NCBI GenBank assembly: GCA_026419785.1
Contig: JAODTK010002087.1
Coordinates: forward strand, 1 to 64,000
Reading direction: 5' to 3'
DNA: 64,000 nt
DNA from: Sclerodactyla briareus
Lineage: Eukaryota > Echinodermata > Holothuroidea > Dendrochirotida > Sclerodactylidae
Shown here: positions 31,530 through 42,586 of the stretch, piece after piece
Layout of the letters: each line of letters begins with the position of its first letter
Position numbering within the stretch: the first letter of the stretch is position 1
Made by a program: the position numbers and the translations under genes
Notes under the pieces: model-generated
What the model saw: only the letters and a program-made list of their open reading frames with translations
Databases searched by the model: none
Told to the model about the DNA's origin: nothing

Positions 31530-32106
31530 TTAGTCAATTTCAGCCTTCGGAGGTCAACAGAGGTCAACGTCCGAGCATCCTTTGTAAGCATGGAGTCCAG
31601 AATATGTGATTCAGTTAAAACTCAGTGTAGCCCCACAAGAGTACAGAAGCCCCTTGTTTGCGCTGATCAGGTGGTTATTCGCTATCAAAATTACTATCTG
31701 ATTTGTGCAAAATTAATTTATTATGGACAAATTTAAAGCATGGTAAACTGATCACTCAACCCCACCTGTATAGATGAAGTTCATTCTGGGTTGTGCATTC
31801 TCCATGATGAGTCCATGAGCCCCACTGCCTTTTGGCCAGTCGAAGTCTGTGGGAATCCTGTTCAATAAATGGGGATAATCCAGAGGCTTGGTCCGATGAG
31901 TTGTGAAAATCAGTTTGTAGTTTTACCATCAGAGGTACAGGAATCGATAGTTTGTCGAGGTGGGGGTGCAACATTTTGTGAGGGGAAATGGGAGGTTTGT
32001 GAGAAAGGTCGTACGTTGCCCATGAGAGAGTATTACAATTCCCTTTCGTTTTTGTGTCCGGATATATCAGGAATGTTGTCAAAGGATCACTAAGCCTTCT
32101 GGTTTT
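31530..32106 (+). mobile_element. HINE copy, plus strand, with 3' tail
   Basis: Diverged core motifs are present: GGAGGTCAACAGAGGTCAAC at 31,550-31,569, GAGTCCAGAATATGTGATTC at 31,591, and ACTCAACCCCACCTGTATAG at 31,754. The tail lies at about 32,010-32,106 (GTTGCCCATGAG.GAGT, GTCAAAGGATCACTAAGCC, TTCTGGTTTT). The hairpin arm GGCTT is partly lost. A non-matching stretch (31,805-32,005) separates core and tail. Confidence 0.65.
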
Positions 32107-32109
32107 CAA

Positions 32110-34830
32110 TTTGATTGGCCGTCTCAGAGCTCATTCGAGACGTATTGGTTCACTCGACCTCTACCTGTACGTTACGTCCTTTATGCAGAGTTGTGGAAAG
32201 GCCCCTTCAAAACTCATATTCATCCACTAAATACCAAAGGTGTTCATTAGGTGACGTCTCTGGCTACTGTCCATCCAGCTGTGACTGGAATTTTCCACCC
32301 ATGCAGATATACATCATTTGTTCTCCAACTGATAGCTTTCAAAAATTTCAATACATTTTGCTTTAATTGCTTTCTCTCAAGTTGGTTGTATTTCCTTATC
32401 CTGTGGTTTTCTGTATATACATGCCTTCAAGGTCATACTCACCCCCCTACCACTTACAATTTCTCAGTCATATTTGCCCATTTGAAGCAGTTCCATCCAT
32501 GCCAAGGTCGTGTTTCACAATTTCTAGATTCTTCATTCATATTTGCAGATCAAAGCGTTCCAACTATTCGGTGATTGCTGGGAACACCTGGTGTTTCCTC
32601 CCATAATGGTTTCATGATATTCAACCGAGACGATGACTTTGACTTCCAGATGTGGGGTTCTTGAGCGCTCTGTGCAGGGAAGGATGCGAGTAGGCGACAT
32701 CATGTGCAATGCTATGGGGCTGTACAGGACTTATGTTGCTCTGTTTTCTACGAGAATGGAACACTATTTTTAAATCCTGTTCATTACTGTTAGTTCTGCC
32801 GCTTTGCCAACTTCTAGTCATTTATATAAAGTAGGGTTGTGTGAAGGGGAAACAAAAACTGTCATAAAAATGATTCAGCTGTACAGAATTTACTGAGTTG
32901 TCATTACCTGAGCACTTTATGCCTTCAGCTACTTTTCCGACATTACTGACAGAAGGATGGGTGGGAACAGCGCAAGGAGGCAACCGTCTGTCCAAAATGT
33001 TACTGAGGAGTATTGGCAGGTAGGGTTGCCAGTGCATGCTTTCTTTTCCCGCCTGTTTGAGTTACGAATATGGTGCACAGGAGTATCTCCCTCGTGAATT
33101 CCACATACCGACGATGTTAGTTATGGGGGGAACTGTCCCATAGCAGAGAGGGAATGAGAATGAATGTGAGCACCTCAACCGATAGCCATTTTGGTACCAG
33201 AGAAAAAATGTTATTATATATTCCATCGTGAGAAGAGAAATTTCAAGTGAAAGAGAGTTTGCTTCAGTTGCAATCAGTTTGTAGACCAGACCAGTACTTC
33301 CCACAAGTATGGCCCATGTTTTGTTTCACTACTGGATTAAAGAATTCAAAATGGGCTTAAAGTTACATCAGTTTGCACCTGAAATATCCTGAGACCTCCG
33401 AAATGCTGCATTAAAATCACTACAACGCTGATAACATGCCCAAAAGGCAGTGGCCATCTGATGTTGTTCCAGTTTTTCTCATTAGAATTTATATTGTACT
33501 CTAGTGTTGATGATGGTGTAATAATCACATGCGTTATCTGTTTCTGTTAACACTAAACCAGTGAATATAGACAACCAATAGTTTTTGAGAGATAACTCTA
33601 TAGTCTAGGCACATACATACAATGTAACAGCTATGAACTCAATCTGTCGAAAAGAAACCAGCAGTACTTAGCTCATCAACATTTTTGCAAGTATTATTCT
33701 GTCAATGCTTGATATATGGCAGGCATCCCCTAACCAACCCTCAATAACCGCCTCCCCCTCCATTCCTTCCACAGTGCTATGGTAATTATAAAGCAGTCAA
33801 AGGATGGGCAATTTACCTCTGAGTACATTGTGTCAAAACCCTGTGAAAAAAGTTGGTCACGTCCATTTTTTAACATAAAAAAAAAGAAGTAAAATCTCTT
33901 TGTAACCCTTTCAATATTGATAATACCTCTAAGAATATGCAGTTCAAATGCATTGTTATTTTTTGCAATTGCCTATTGAGGTTTGGTCTTTGTACTGCTC
34001 AATAAGTGGGTGTTTTAAATTGAAAATTAGAAAAAACAATTCATTCTAATCTGTTAAAACTGTACTACCCAGATTGGTGAAGTGGTTTCCCTGTGGGCAT
34101 AAGCACTTTCCATCATTTGAAAAAAAAAACAAAATTGTTTGGTTGTACAACAAGGGTGTTACACTGAGTGACGCCTGCCTACTGATCGTGGATTACCTGT
34201 TTCACATCCACCAAACTGCTGATCGTGTATGTAAGTCTGCGTCAATTGCTGCTACACGTATAGGAAGTGTAGTTATACAAGGCAAAAAATTGCAAAGGCT
34301 TGTTTCATCTTCAGAATTCTGTCTTCTAATTTCTTTACTGATTCTGTCGTTACCCTACAGATGTCAGTCATTTGGGGCATTGGTGTACTAAGAAGCTCTC
34401 ACTATACCATGAGCCAAACACTTTTACTAAATGTCGTCGCGATACCATGATCCAATCACTCTATTTACTGAAGTTAGGAAATCCATGCATTGTTTGAAAT
34501 TCCCTCATTAAGTTTGGCCGTGAAAAGCTCACAGAGGATTACGTACACGGGCTTGTACACATAGGACAGTGTACAGAAGGTCTGCTCAGACCTGCTGCGC
34601 CCAACACGCCTCCGGCCAAAACCGTTTTGAAAGAGAGGTGAAATTCTATATATAACTGCTTTAAAACAATAAAACTATAACCGATGGTTTCTCTCCATTT
34701 TCGCTGCACGTTCCCAAATTATATTGATGATTATCAAACCCGCACTCTGTCTATCACATTGCAAACACCATGCTTTTTTTTTTGTGCCGTATGTGAAGAG
34801 CATCCTAAGTATATAGTGTCCACACACTTG
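32110..34830. other. Gene-free stretch
   Basis: No conserved exon, RNA gene or clear repeat was recognised. An acceptor-like site (TGTCGTTACCCTACAG) at 34,346-34,361 is followed by an open frame of only ten codons, without support. Confidence 0.35.
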
Positions 34831-34834
34831 AGAG

Positions 34835-35079
34835 CAGGCGCGTACCAAGAAATAGCCTCACACTTCTATTGGCAAATAAGTATGATTTCTGGGCCTCTAG
34901 ACCACATGCTTGCTGCAATATTTTGCTAATAACAGCTGCAAAACCTCTACTGACTGCAAAATAAAGGGTGTTTTGTGTTAAAAATTTATTGATCACTTTG
35001 GTCATGGGGTCTGACCCCCCCTCGACCCCCCTTCGCGAAACCCCCCCCCCCTCCTCTCGTCGGTTACGCCACTGCCCCC
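34835..35079. mobile_element. hAT-type MITE (245 bp) with 8-bp target duplication
   Basis: It is flanked by identical 8-mers CTTGAGAG (34,827-34,834 and 35,080-35,087). The left end is CAGGCGCGTACC. The right end in reverse complement contains CAGTGGCGTAACC preceded by GGGGG. The C-rich right end (35,016-35,079) may have expanded or been miscounted. No coding frame was seen. Confidence 0.75.
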
Positions 35080-35089
35080 CTTGAGAGAC

Positions 35090-35860
35090 ATGCGTAGACC
35101 CCGCATGTCTAGAGGATGTCGTGACACATGTATGGGAAAACCCTTCGTGTACAGCAAGGCGCGTTGTTCAGGTAATTTACAAAAATATATGACCCACAAG
35201 CTTTTGGGGGGGGAAGTTTTCCTCCTATTCCTGACAAATTAATATACTCCAATGACTGCTGTGGGATTGACGACAGGCAGGCGAAACCCAATTCATAATA
35301 CCCAGTAAAGCTTCACTAGCAATTACATAGCAGGTTGTATGGCGCTGGACTTGTATGAATTGTCAGCGCTGTTATTTAAACGGGGAACTCCAGCAAGAGA
35401 CATGTTTTTCGTTACTTTTCTGCCTCTTTTTCAAACCATTTTTTCCATCCGGATTGCTGATGCTTCCGACGAACCCCCTCCAAGACCAGAACCCGGAGTT
35501 CAAACTTCCCGCCTTTGCTAATGGCGCCTAAACCCAGCCACGTTCACAGCGCGATCTTAGCGTGACTATTGAGAAGCCTCCTTAATTGTGACGTAAGCGC
35601 GCGCACCCAGACTGCTATTTAATAACTAATAACACGATAACAATGTTATTACAGTCCCACTATGAACCTGTTATTTGATTGCACGTCAGTCGGTTTGCTA
35701 GCATTGCCTCCCCTCGAACATACTTTATAATTCTTGTACTATATACCACCCTTCCCCTTTCTAATAAACTCACGTATGTACATGCAGACACACTGAGGCT
35801 ATGCCTGGTTGGCGTTGTCTGCCTACATCACGATATATGGGGAGATGTTGAAAGTTGGCA
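35090..35860. other. Gene-free stretch
   Basis: No supported feature was seen. The plus-strand frame at 35,339-35,521 lacks recognised motifs and splice borders. Confidence 0.35.
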
Positions 35861-35864
35861 ATAA

Positions 35865-36055
35865 TGGCGCTGTGCACTGTAACCCGCGCTGTGTTATGGC
35901 TATGCAACCAAGGGCGGGACTTTATATTCACACTGTGCACAATGCTAACTGAGGTCTTTCAAGTCCACAAAACACTGTTAGGAATATCTGGAAAATATCT
36001 AGAAATGCAAGGAAAGCATCCCTCTTTGCCTGGGGTCCCCTTATATTAAATAATT
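35865..36055 (+). repeat. Dispersed repeat family B, copy 2
   Basis: It is a direct-orientation match to 23,585-23,785, with shared landmarks GCTGTGTTATG, ACTGTGCACAATG / ACTGTGACAATG, CACTGTTAGGAATATCTGGA and ATATCTAGAAATGCAAGGAAA. Downstream sequence to 36,580 has no recognised feature. Confidence 0.6.
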
Positions 36056-36584
36056 TTTGTCTACTTGAGGCCTCTGAAAATGGTTGTATTTGCTCGATTT
36101 TATTAGGGAGTAAACTATTTTTCAAAGTCTGCATGGATGAGACACATGGACATTCCACCATAATTGTTTACAAAATATTAAAAAATAGTAGCCTATACAG
36201 TTGGTTAGTTCAAGTCTATACTTCATTCATACGTTTGCAAATTTCAGTATCCTTGGGCTCCAGTAGGTTTCTTAACTTATTATTGTCTTGCATAGACTAT
36301 TTTATTCAAACTTATAAAGCTATTTCCATTCATAGTAACCGAGTAATTGTGATGTTTCTGAATCAGAACTGTATATTGTTAGTTGGATTACTTATGTGTA
36401 CCGTTTAAATAAAGTTAACCAGAGTTCAATGTTTTCCTAGCGTTGTTGTGGCACTTGTGATTTTCTGTCTGTGCTAATCTTCCCCTATTCTGCGGCCCAT
36501 TTTATGTGAAATATCAGTGCTAAGGTCATTGACGGCATAGCAATCCAGGGGTCGTCACAGCACTTCGCTACATTTTTACTTTTT

Positions 36585-38393
36585 GATTCCTTGACGTAAG
36601 TCCGAGGAATCTATGCAGTCACGTCGTGTGTGGTTGTGTGTTGTGTGGTGTGTGTGTGTGTGGTGGTGTGTGTGTTGTGTGCAGTGTTAGGTGGTGTGTG
36701 TGTGTGTTGGCCGCCACCTTGTAACCACGATAACTTGGATCAGGTCTGAGGAGAAAGTCAGGCCTCCTACTTGGTATGTGGTGCTCCCCATGATGAGTAC
36801 ATGAACCCTATTGTTTTGGGTCATAGTCAGAGTCATCTGATGTCATCATAGGTTAAAGTCTGAAACCTCATTAAACATCAACTAAGTCCATAATGGCTGG
36901 TCCGATCAATTTGACATTTGGTGTATAGCGTTCTTACGGGATACAGGAACCCTATTGTTTTAGGTTCAGGTCGGGAGTGACTTTTTGTCGAAAATCGAAA
37001 ATTTGTGAAAATGTGATTTCTTGGCCAATTTTGGCTTGTAAACACGACACTCGACCCCGCCTGGATGGATGAAAGCTCATACTTGGTATGTTGTTCTCAT
37101 GATGAGGACAGGATCCGATTGTTTTTTGGGTCATGTCAAGGTCATCTTGGTTCACCAGAGGTCAAGTTTGAAAACTCTTGTACCACATAAGTCCAGAACG
37201 TTGGTCTGATCAGTTACATTAGGTGTATAGCTTCTATGGGGATACAGGAACCCTATTGTTATTGGTTCAGGGTCGGGAGTGAATTTTGTCGAAAATAGAA
37301 AATTTTGAAAACCTCAATATTTGGCCAATTTTTGGCTTGTAAACCGATAACCGACCCCACCCGGGATGATGAAGCTCATACTGTATGTGTGTCCCCATGA
37401 TATTTACATTAAACCACATACTTGTTTGGGGTCAGGTCAGAGACATCTGAGGTCACCAAGGTCAATCTGAAAAGCTTGTAACCGAAAGTCCGAATGGTTG
37501 GTCTGATCAAGTTGAATTAGGTGTCTAGCTTTCTTATGGGGAGTACAGGAACCCTAATCGTTTTTGGTTCAGGTCGGGAGTGAAATTTTCGAAAATAGAA
37601 ATTTGTGATTTTGGTCCAATTTTGGCTTGTACACGATAACTCGACACCCACCCGAGGATGAAGCTCATACTTGGTAGTGTGTTCCCATGATGAGTACATG
37701 AACCCGATTGTTTGGGGTCATGTCAGAGGTCACCAAGTCAAAGTCTGAAACCTTGTAAACACGATAAGGTCCAAATGGTTGGTCTGATCAAGTGAACTCA
37801 TGTTTTAGCTTTCTTCTGGAGTACAGGAACCCTCTGTTTCTGGTTAGTTCGGGTGAATTTTGGTCGAAAGGAAAATTTGTGAAAAAATTGCTATTTTGGC
37901 AATTTTGCTGGTAAACCGATAATCGACCCCACCGATGGAGAAGCTCATACTTGGTAGTGTGTTCCCTATGATACATGAACCCTCGTTGTATTTGGGGTCA
38001 GGTCAGAGGTCATCTGAGGTCACCCGAGGTCAAATCTTAAAGCTGAACACGATAGGCCGAATGGGTTGGTCTGATCATTGAAATTAGTTGTAAATAGCTT
38101 TCTTATGGGGAGTACAGAACCCTCTTGTTTTCGGTTCAGGTCGGGAGTTGAACTTTGGTCGAAAATAGAAAATTTGTGAAAATTTTAAGGTTACCATAGT
38201 TCAAGTCTTGAACCTTGAAATTAGTGTGTAGCTTTCTTACCAAGTTCACAGGAACCCCTATTAGTTGGTTGGTAAAAGATAGGATTTTGTCAGACGTTAT
38301 GTTGCCCATAATGAATTGGTACTATCTCCCATTTGGTGTCTGGCTCTGGTTGACAGAAACAGTGAAGGAATCACGAAGCCTTGTGGCTTCTGT
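36585..38393 (+). mobile_element. HINE element 1 of the large array, head to tail
   Basis: The head is GATTCCTTGAC (36,585-36,595) followed by GGAATCTATGCAGTCACG and a GT microsatellite (36,620-36,708). The core is about five tandem units of ~300 bp (AACTCGACCCCACCTGGATG, CCCATGATGAGTACATGAAC, CTATTGTTTTTGG, AGAATGGTTGGTCTGATCA and so on). The tail is at 38,210-38,393: CCTTGAAATTAGTGTGTAGC, ..., TGAAGGAATCAC, hairpin GAAGCCTTGTGGCTTC, CTG. Head and tail motifs are inverse to each other. This architecture is that of Helentron-associated elements (HINE/DINE-1/pearl-like). No Rep/helicase frame is present, so it is non-autonomous. Confidence 0.75.
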
Positions 38394-38799
38394 TATAGTC
38401 GCGATATATGCTAGCAGTGTCATTTAGGATGACTAATATGTACCAGGGGTGTTCGTCAAACATCAGATGTTATTGCAAGGTGTCTGCAAGTTTTCCTTGT
38501 CTTACCATTGCTTTCTGGTTACCACACTCTGCAACTTATTTACTATTCCTTCTCTATGTGTTTAACCAAACAAGCTCATCTGCTCTTTGCACACAATCAA
38601 CCACAATGCTTCAGCCTGTTCCTCTCTCAAGAACATAGTGGCAGATCCAGCATTTTATGAATTTCATCACCTTTGGCCATGCCCACTCCTCTCTTACCAC
38701 ATGGCTCCCCTCTTAGCCAGTTCGGAGTCCGTTCAATGTGATGGTAATGATATCGTGTCAAGTCATTAGAACCGGCAGTCCTACGTTGTACATACAGTC
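38394..38799. other. Spacer between HINE copies
   Basis: The sequence here is unrelated to the core units (CT-rich, with frames at 38,408-38,638 lacking motifs). It probably represents the original host sequence or another decayed repeat between adjacent insertions. Confidence 0.4.
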
Positions 38800-39140
38800 A
38801 ACCCCATCTATATGGATGAGGCTCATACTCATATTCGGTTCCTCAGGATGTCCTGAACCCTAGTGTTTGGAGTCGGGTCATTTTCAAAGTCTAGAAACTT
38901 GTAAACCCATTAACGTCCAGGATGGTTGGGCTGCAGGACCTATTTGTTTTTTAATGTAGAAATGGAGGTCATTTTGGTGTGGAATGCAAATTTGTAAAAA
39001 ATGCGATTGGCTGAATTGAGCTCATAGACCTACTACCGACCCCATCTTGATGGATGAAGCGTATACTTGATATGTATGTTTCTCCATGATGAGTACCTCA
39101 ACCCTTTTGTTTGAGCCAGGTCAGAGGTCACCTGAGGGGG
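38800..39140 (+). mobile_element. HINE core fragment without head or tail
   Basis: A single diverged core unit (CAACCCCATCTATATGGATG, TTCTCCATGATGAGTACCTC, GGTCAGAGGTCACCTGAGG) lies between two more complete copies. It is more diverged than the units to its right. Confidence 0.6.
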
Positions 39141-39178
39141 TCTACCCGAAGTCCCACGGTCCGATGTTCCCCGTTTTT

Positions 39179-42100
39179 ATTCCTTGACGAATCATAGTAA
39201 TCTATGCAGCCACGTGTGTTGTGTGCTGTGTGTGATTATGTGTGTTGTGACGCCCACTTGTAAACACGATAACTGGATAAGGTCAGAGTATCAACTCATA
39301 CTTGGTATGTGTGGTTCCCCATGATATTACTATCCCTATTGTTTTGGGTCAGGTCAAGGTCACCTATGTCACTAGAGGCCCAAGTCGGAAAAACCTTGTA
39401 AACACATAGTCCAGAATGGTTGGTCAGATCCATTGAAATTTGGTGTATACTTTCTTGTGGATAGTACAGGAACCCCATTGTTTTTGTTTCAGGTCAGGGG
39501 TGGATTCGGTCAAAATAGAAAATTTGTGAAACGTCAATATTTCGGCCAATTTTGCTTGTAAACACTATACGCGACCCCACCTGAAATGGATGAAGCGCAA
39601 TACTTGGCATGTGTGTTCCCATGATAGTGCATGACCCCAGGGTTTTGGGGTCAGGTCAGAGAACGTCTGAGGTCACCAGAGGTCAAAGTATGAAAACCCT
39701 TGAACACACTCATCCAGGATGTGGGTCCGATCAGTTTGACATTTGGTGTATAGCGTTCCTTATGGGGATTACAGTAACCCTCTTGTTTTTGGGTCAGGTC
39801 GAGGTGAGTTTCAGTCAAAATAGAAATGTGAGAAAAGTTCAATATTTTGGCCAATTTTGGCTTGTACCACGATAACTCGACCCCACCTGGATGGCTGAAG
39901 CTCATACTGATATGGTGGTCCCCTGATTAGGTGCAGGAACCCTATTGTATTTTTGGTCAGGTCAGAGGTCATCTGAGGTCACAGAGGTCACAGTCTGAAA
40001 ACTTTGTAACACGATAATCCAATGGTTTGGTCTTGAACAGGTTGAAATTTTTGTATAGCTTTCTTAGGGAGAGTACAGAACCCATGTTTTGGTTCAGTCG
40101 GGGTGAATTTTCGTCTAACTAGGAAAATAGTGAAAAGTTGGTATTTAGTCCAATTTGGCTTGTAACACGATAACTCAACCCCACCTGGAATGGAGAAGCT
40201 TCATACGTGATATGTGTTGTTCCCATGATGAGTACATAACCCTATGTTTTGGGTCAGGTCAGAGGTCATCTGAGGTCAACAAGGTCAAATCGAAAACCTT
40301 GTAAACATGCTAAGTCCAGCATGGTTTGTCTGATCAGTTTGAAATTTGGTGTAATGTTTTCTATGTGGAGTCAGACCCTATTGTTGTTTGGTTGTCAGGT
40401 CGGAGGTGAGTTCCAGTCCAAAATAGGAATATGAAAACGTCAATATTTTTGCAATTTTGGCTTGTAACACTAACTCGACCCCACCGGATGCTGAAACTCA
40501 CTACTGTGGTATGTGGTGTTCCCCATGCTTACTACATGAACCTATGTTTTGGGGTCAGTCAGAGGTCATCCAATGTCAACCATAGCAAGTCGGAAACTTC
40601 GTAAACCACACGTCCCAAATGGTTGGTCCTAACAAGTTGGAAATTTATGTAGATCTTTTTGTGGAGAGTACAGGAACCCTCATTGTTTTTGGTTCCCATG
40701 TCGGGGTGGATTGTTGGTCAAAAATAGGAAAATAGAAAAGTGATATTTTGGCTTGTAACACGATAACTCAACCCCACCTCGATAGATGAATCTCTATCTT
40801 GGTTGTGTTCCCCATGATGAGTGCATGAACCTATTGTTTTTGGGGTCAGGTCATGGTCATCTGAGGTCACTAGAGGGCCAAGTCTAAAGACCTTTAACAC
40901 TTTAAGTCCAGAATGGTTGTCAGTCAGTTGAAATTTGTGTATCGCTTTCTTATGGGGAGTAAGGAACCCTTTGTTTTGGTTTCATGTCCTTGGTTGGATT
41001 TTAGTCCACAAATAAAAATTTGGGAAAATTCTATTTTTGGCCAAGTTTGGCTCGTAAACACGATAACTCGACCCCACAAAAATGGATGAAGCTCATACTT
41101 GGTATGTGGTTTTCCCCTGATGATACTGACCCTATTGTTTGGGGTAAGTTGAGGTTCTCTGCGGTCAACCGAGGTCAGAGTCGGAAAACCTGTAACACGC
41201 TAAGTACAGTATGGTTGGTCAGATTAAGTTTAAATTTGGTATAGTTTTCGTAGAACAGGAGTACAGGACCCTATTGTTTTGTTCTGGTCAGGGTGATTTT
41301 GGTCAAATCAAAATGTGTGAAATTCATATTTGGCAATTTTGGCTTGAAACACGATAACGCGACCCACCTGGATGGATGACGCTCTACTTGGTATGTATGG
41401 TTTTTACCCAGGATGAGTATATCACCCTCTCTTTTGGAGTCGGTCAGAGGTATTTAGTTCAACAGAGGTCAAAGTCTGAAAACCTTGTAACCCGAGCGTC
41501 GCAGAGGTTTGTCGATCAAGTGACATTTGGTGTAAGCTTTCTTATGAGAGTAACGAACCCTATTGTTTTTCGTTCAGGTAGGATGAATTTTGATCGAGAA
41601 TAGAAAATTTTGTGAAAATTTGATATTTTAGCCAAGTTGCTTGTACATCATAACTGACCCACCTGGATGGATAAGCTCATACTTGGTATTTGTTCCCCAT
41701 GATGATACCATGAACCCCACGGTATTGTTGTGGGGTCAGGTCAGAGAACGTCTGAGGTCCATCACCAAGGTCCAAAGTCCTGAAGAACCTGTAACACTAT
41801 AGTCCAGAACAGTTTGTCTGATCAAGTTTGAAATAGGGTGTAAAGCTTTCTTATGGGAGTCCGGATCCCTATTGTTTTTGGGGGTCAGTCGGAGTGAATT
41901 TTGCTCGAAAATTTGTGAAATTTGATATTTTAGCCAATTTGGCTGTAAACACAATAACTTGACCGCACCGATGGATTAAGCTCATACATGGTATTTTTTC
42001 CCCCATAGGTACATGGACCCTATTTTTTAGGGTCAGTCCAGAGGTCACCAGAGGTCAAGTCTGAAAACCTTGTAAACACGATAAGTCCATCACGGTTGGT

Positions 42101-42470
42101 CTGATCATGTTGAAATTAGGTATGTATCTTCCTTATGGGGAGTTACTGTCCCTATGTTTTTGGAAAGGGCGGGGTGAATAAGGCTCACAGTTGTTTTGTG
42201 TATTCCCCATGATGAGTATCATGACCCCTATTGTTTTTGGGGGCTGTCGGAGGTCGATCTAAGGGTACCAGAGTTCGAAGTCTGAAAACCTTGCAATTTA
42301 GTGTGTAGCTTTCGTACCAAGGTACAGAACCCTATTGGTTTGGTTGGTAAAGATAGGACATTTGTCACCTTATGTACAAAATGAGCTGGTACTATCCCCC
42401 ATTTGTCCGGTTCTGGCTCTGGGTTTGACAGAACATCAAGGAATCCATTAAGCCTTTGGCTTTCTTGGTT
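39179..42470 (+). mobile_element. HINE element 2 of the large array, ~10 core units
   Basis: The head is ATTCCTTGAC at 39,179-39,188, then ATGCAGCCACGTGTG and a short GT-rich run (39,213-39,248). About ten ~300-bp units follow, with GACCCCACC landmarks near 39,575, 39,880, 40,178, 40,482, 40,771, 41,071, 41,363 and 41,661. The tail begins at about 42,290 (CTTGCAATTTAGTGTGTAGC) and ends with TCAAGGAATC (42,436-42,445), hairpin AAGCCTTTGGCTT (42,450-42,462) and TCTTGG. The units show many one-base losses relative to one another. Confidence 0.75.
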
Positions 42471-42586
42471 TTTAATATTTTTAATGATCCATGAATTTAC
42501 GAGTTCGTTGTTCCGGGTTTGCAATTTCCCAAGGTTCAATTGTTCCCATGGTTTCGATGTTCCCATTCCGATTTCCCCGTTTTCTT

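Noticed and set aside
32251-32606. Further LEPROT membrane exons
   Set aside because: The hydrophobic frames show none of the family's VYWPLF or SACRELA-type motifs.
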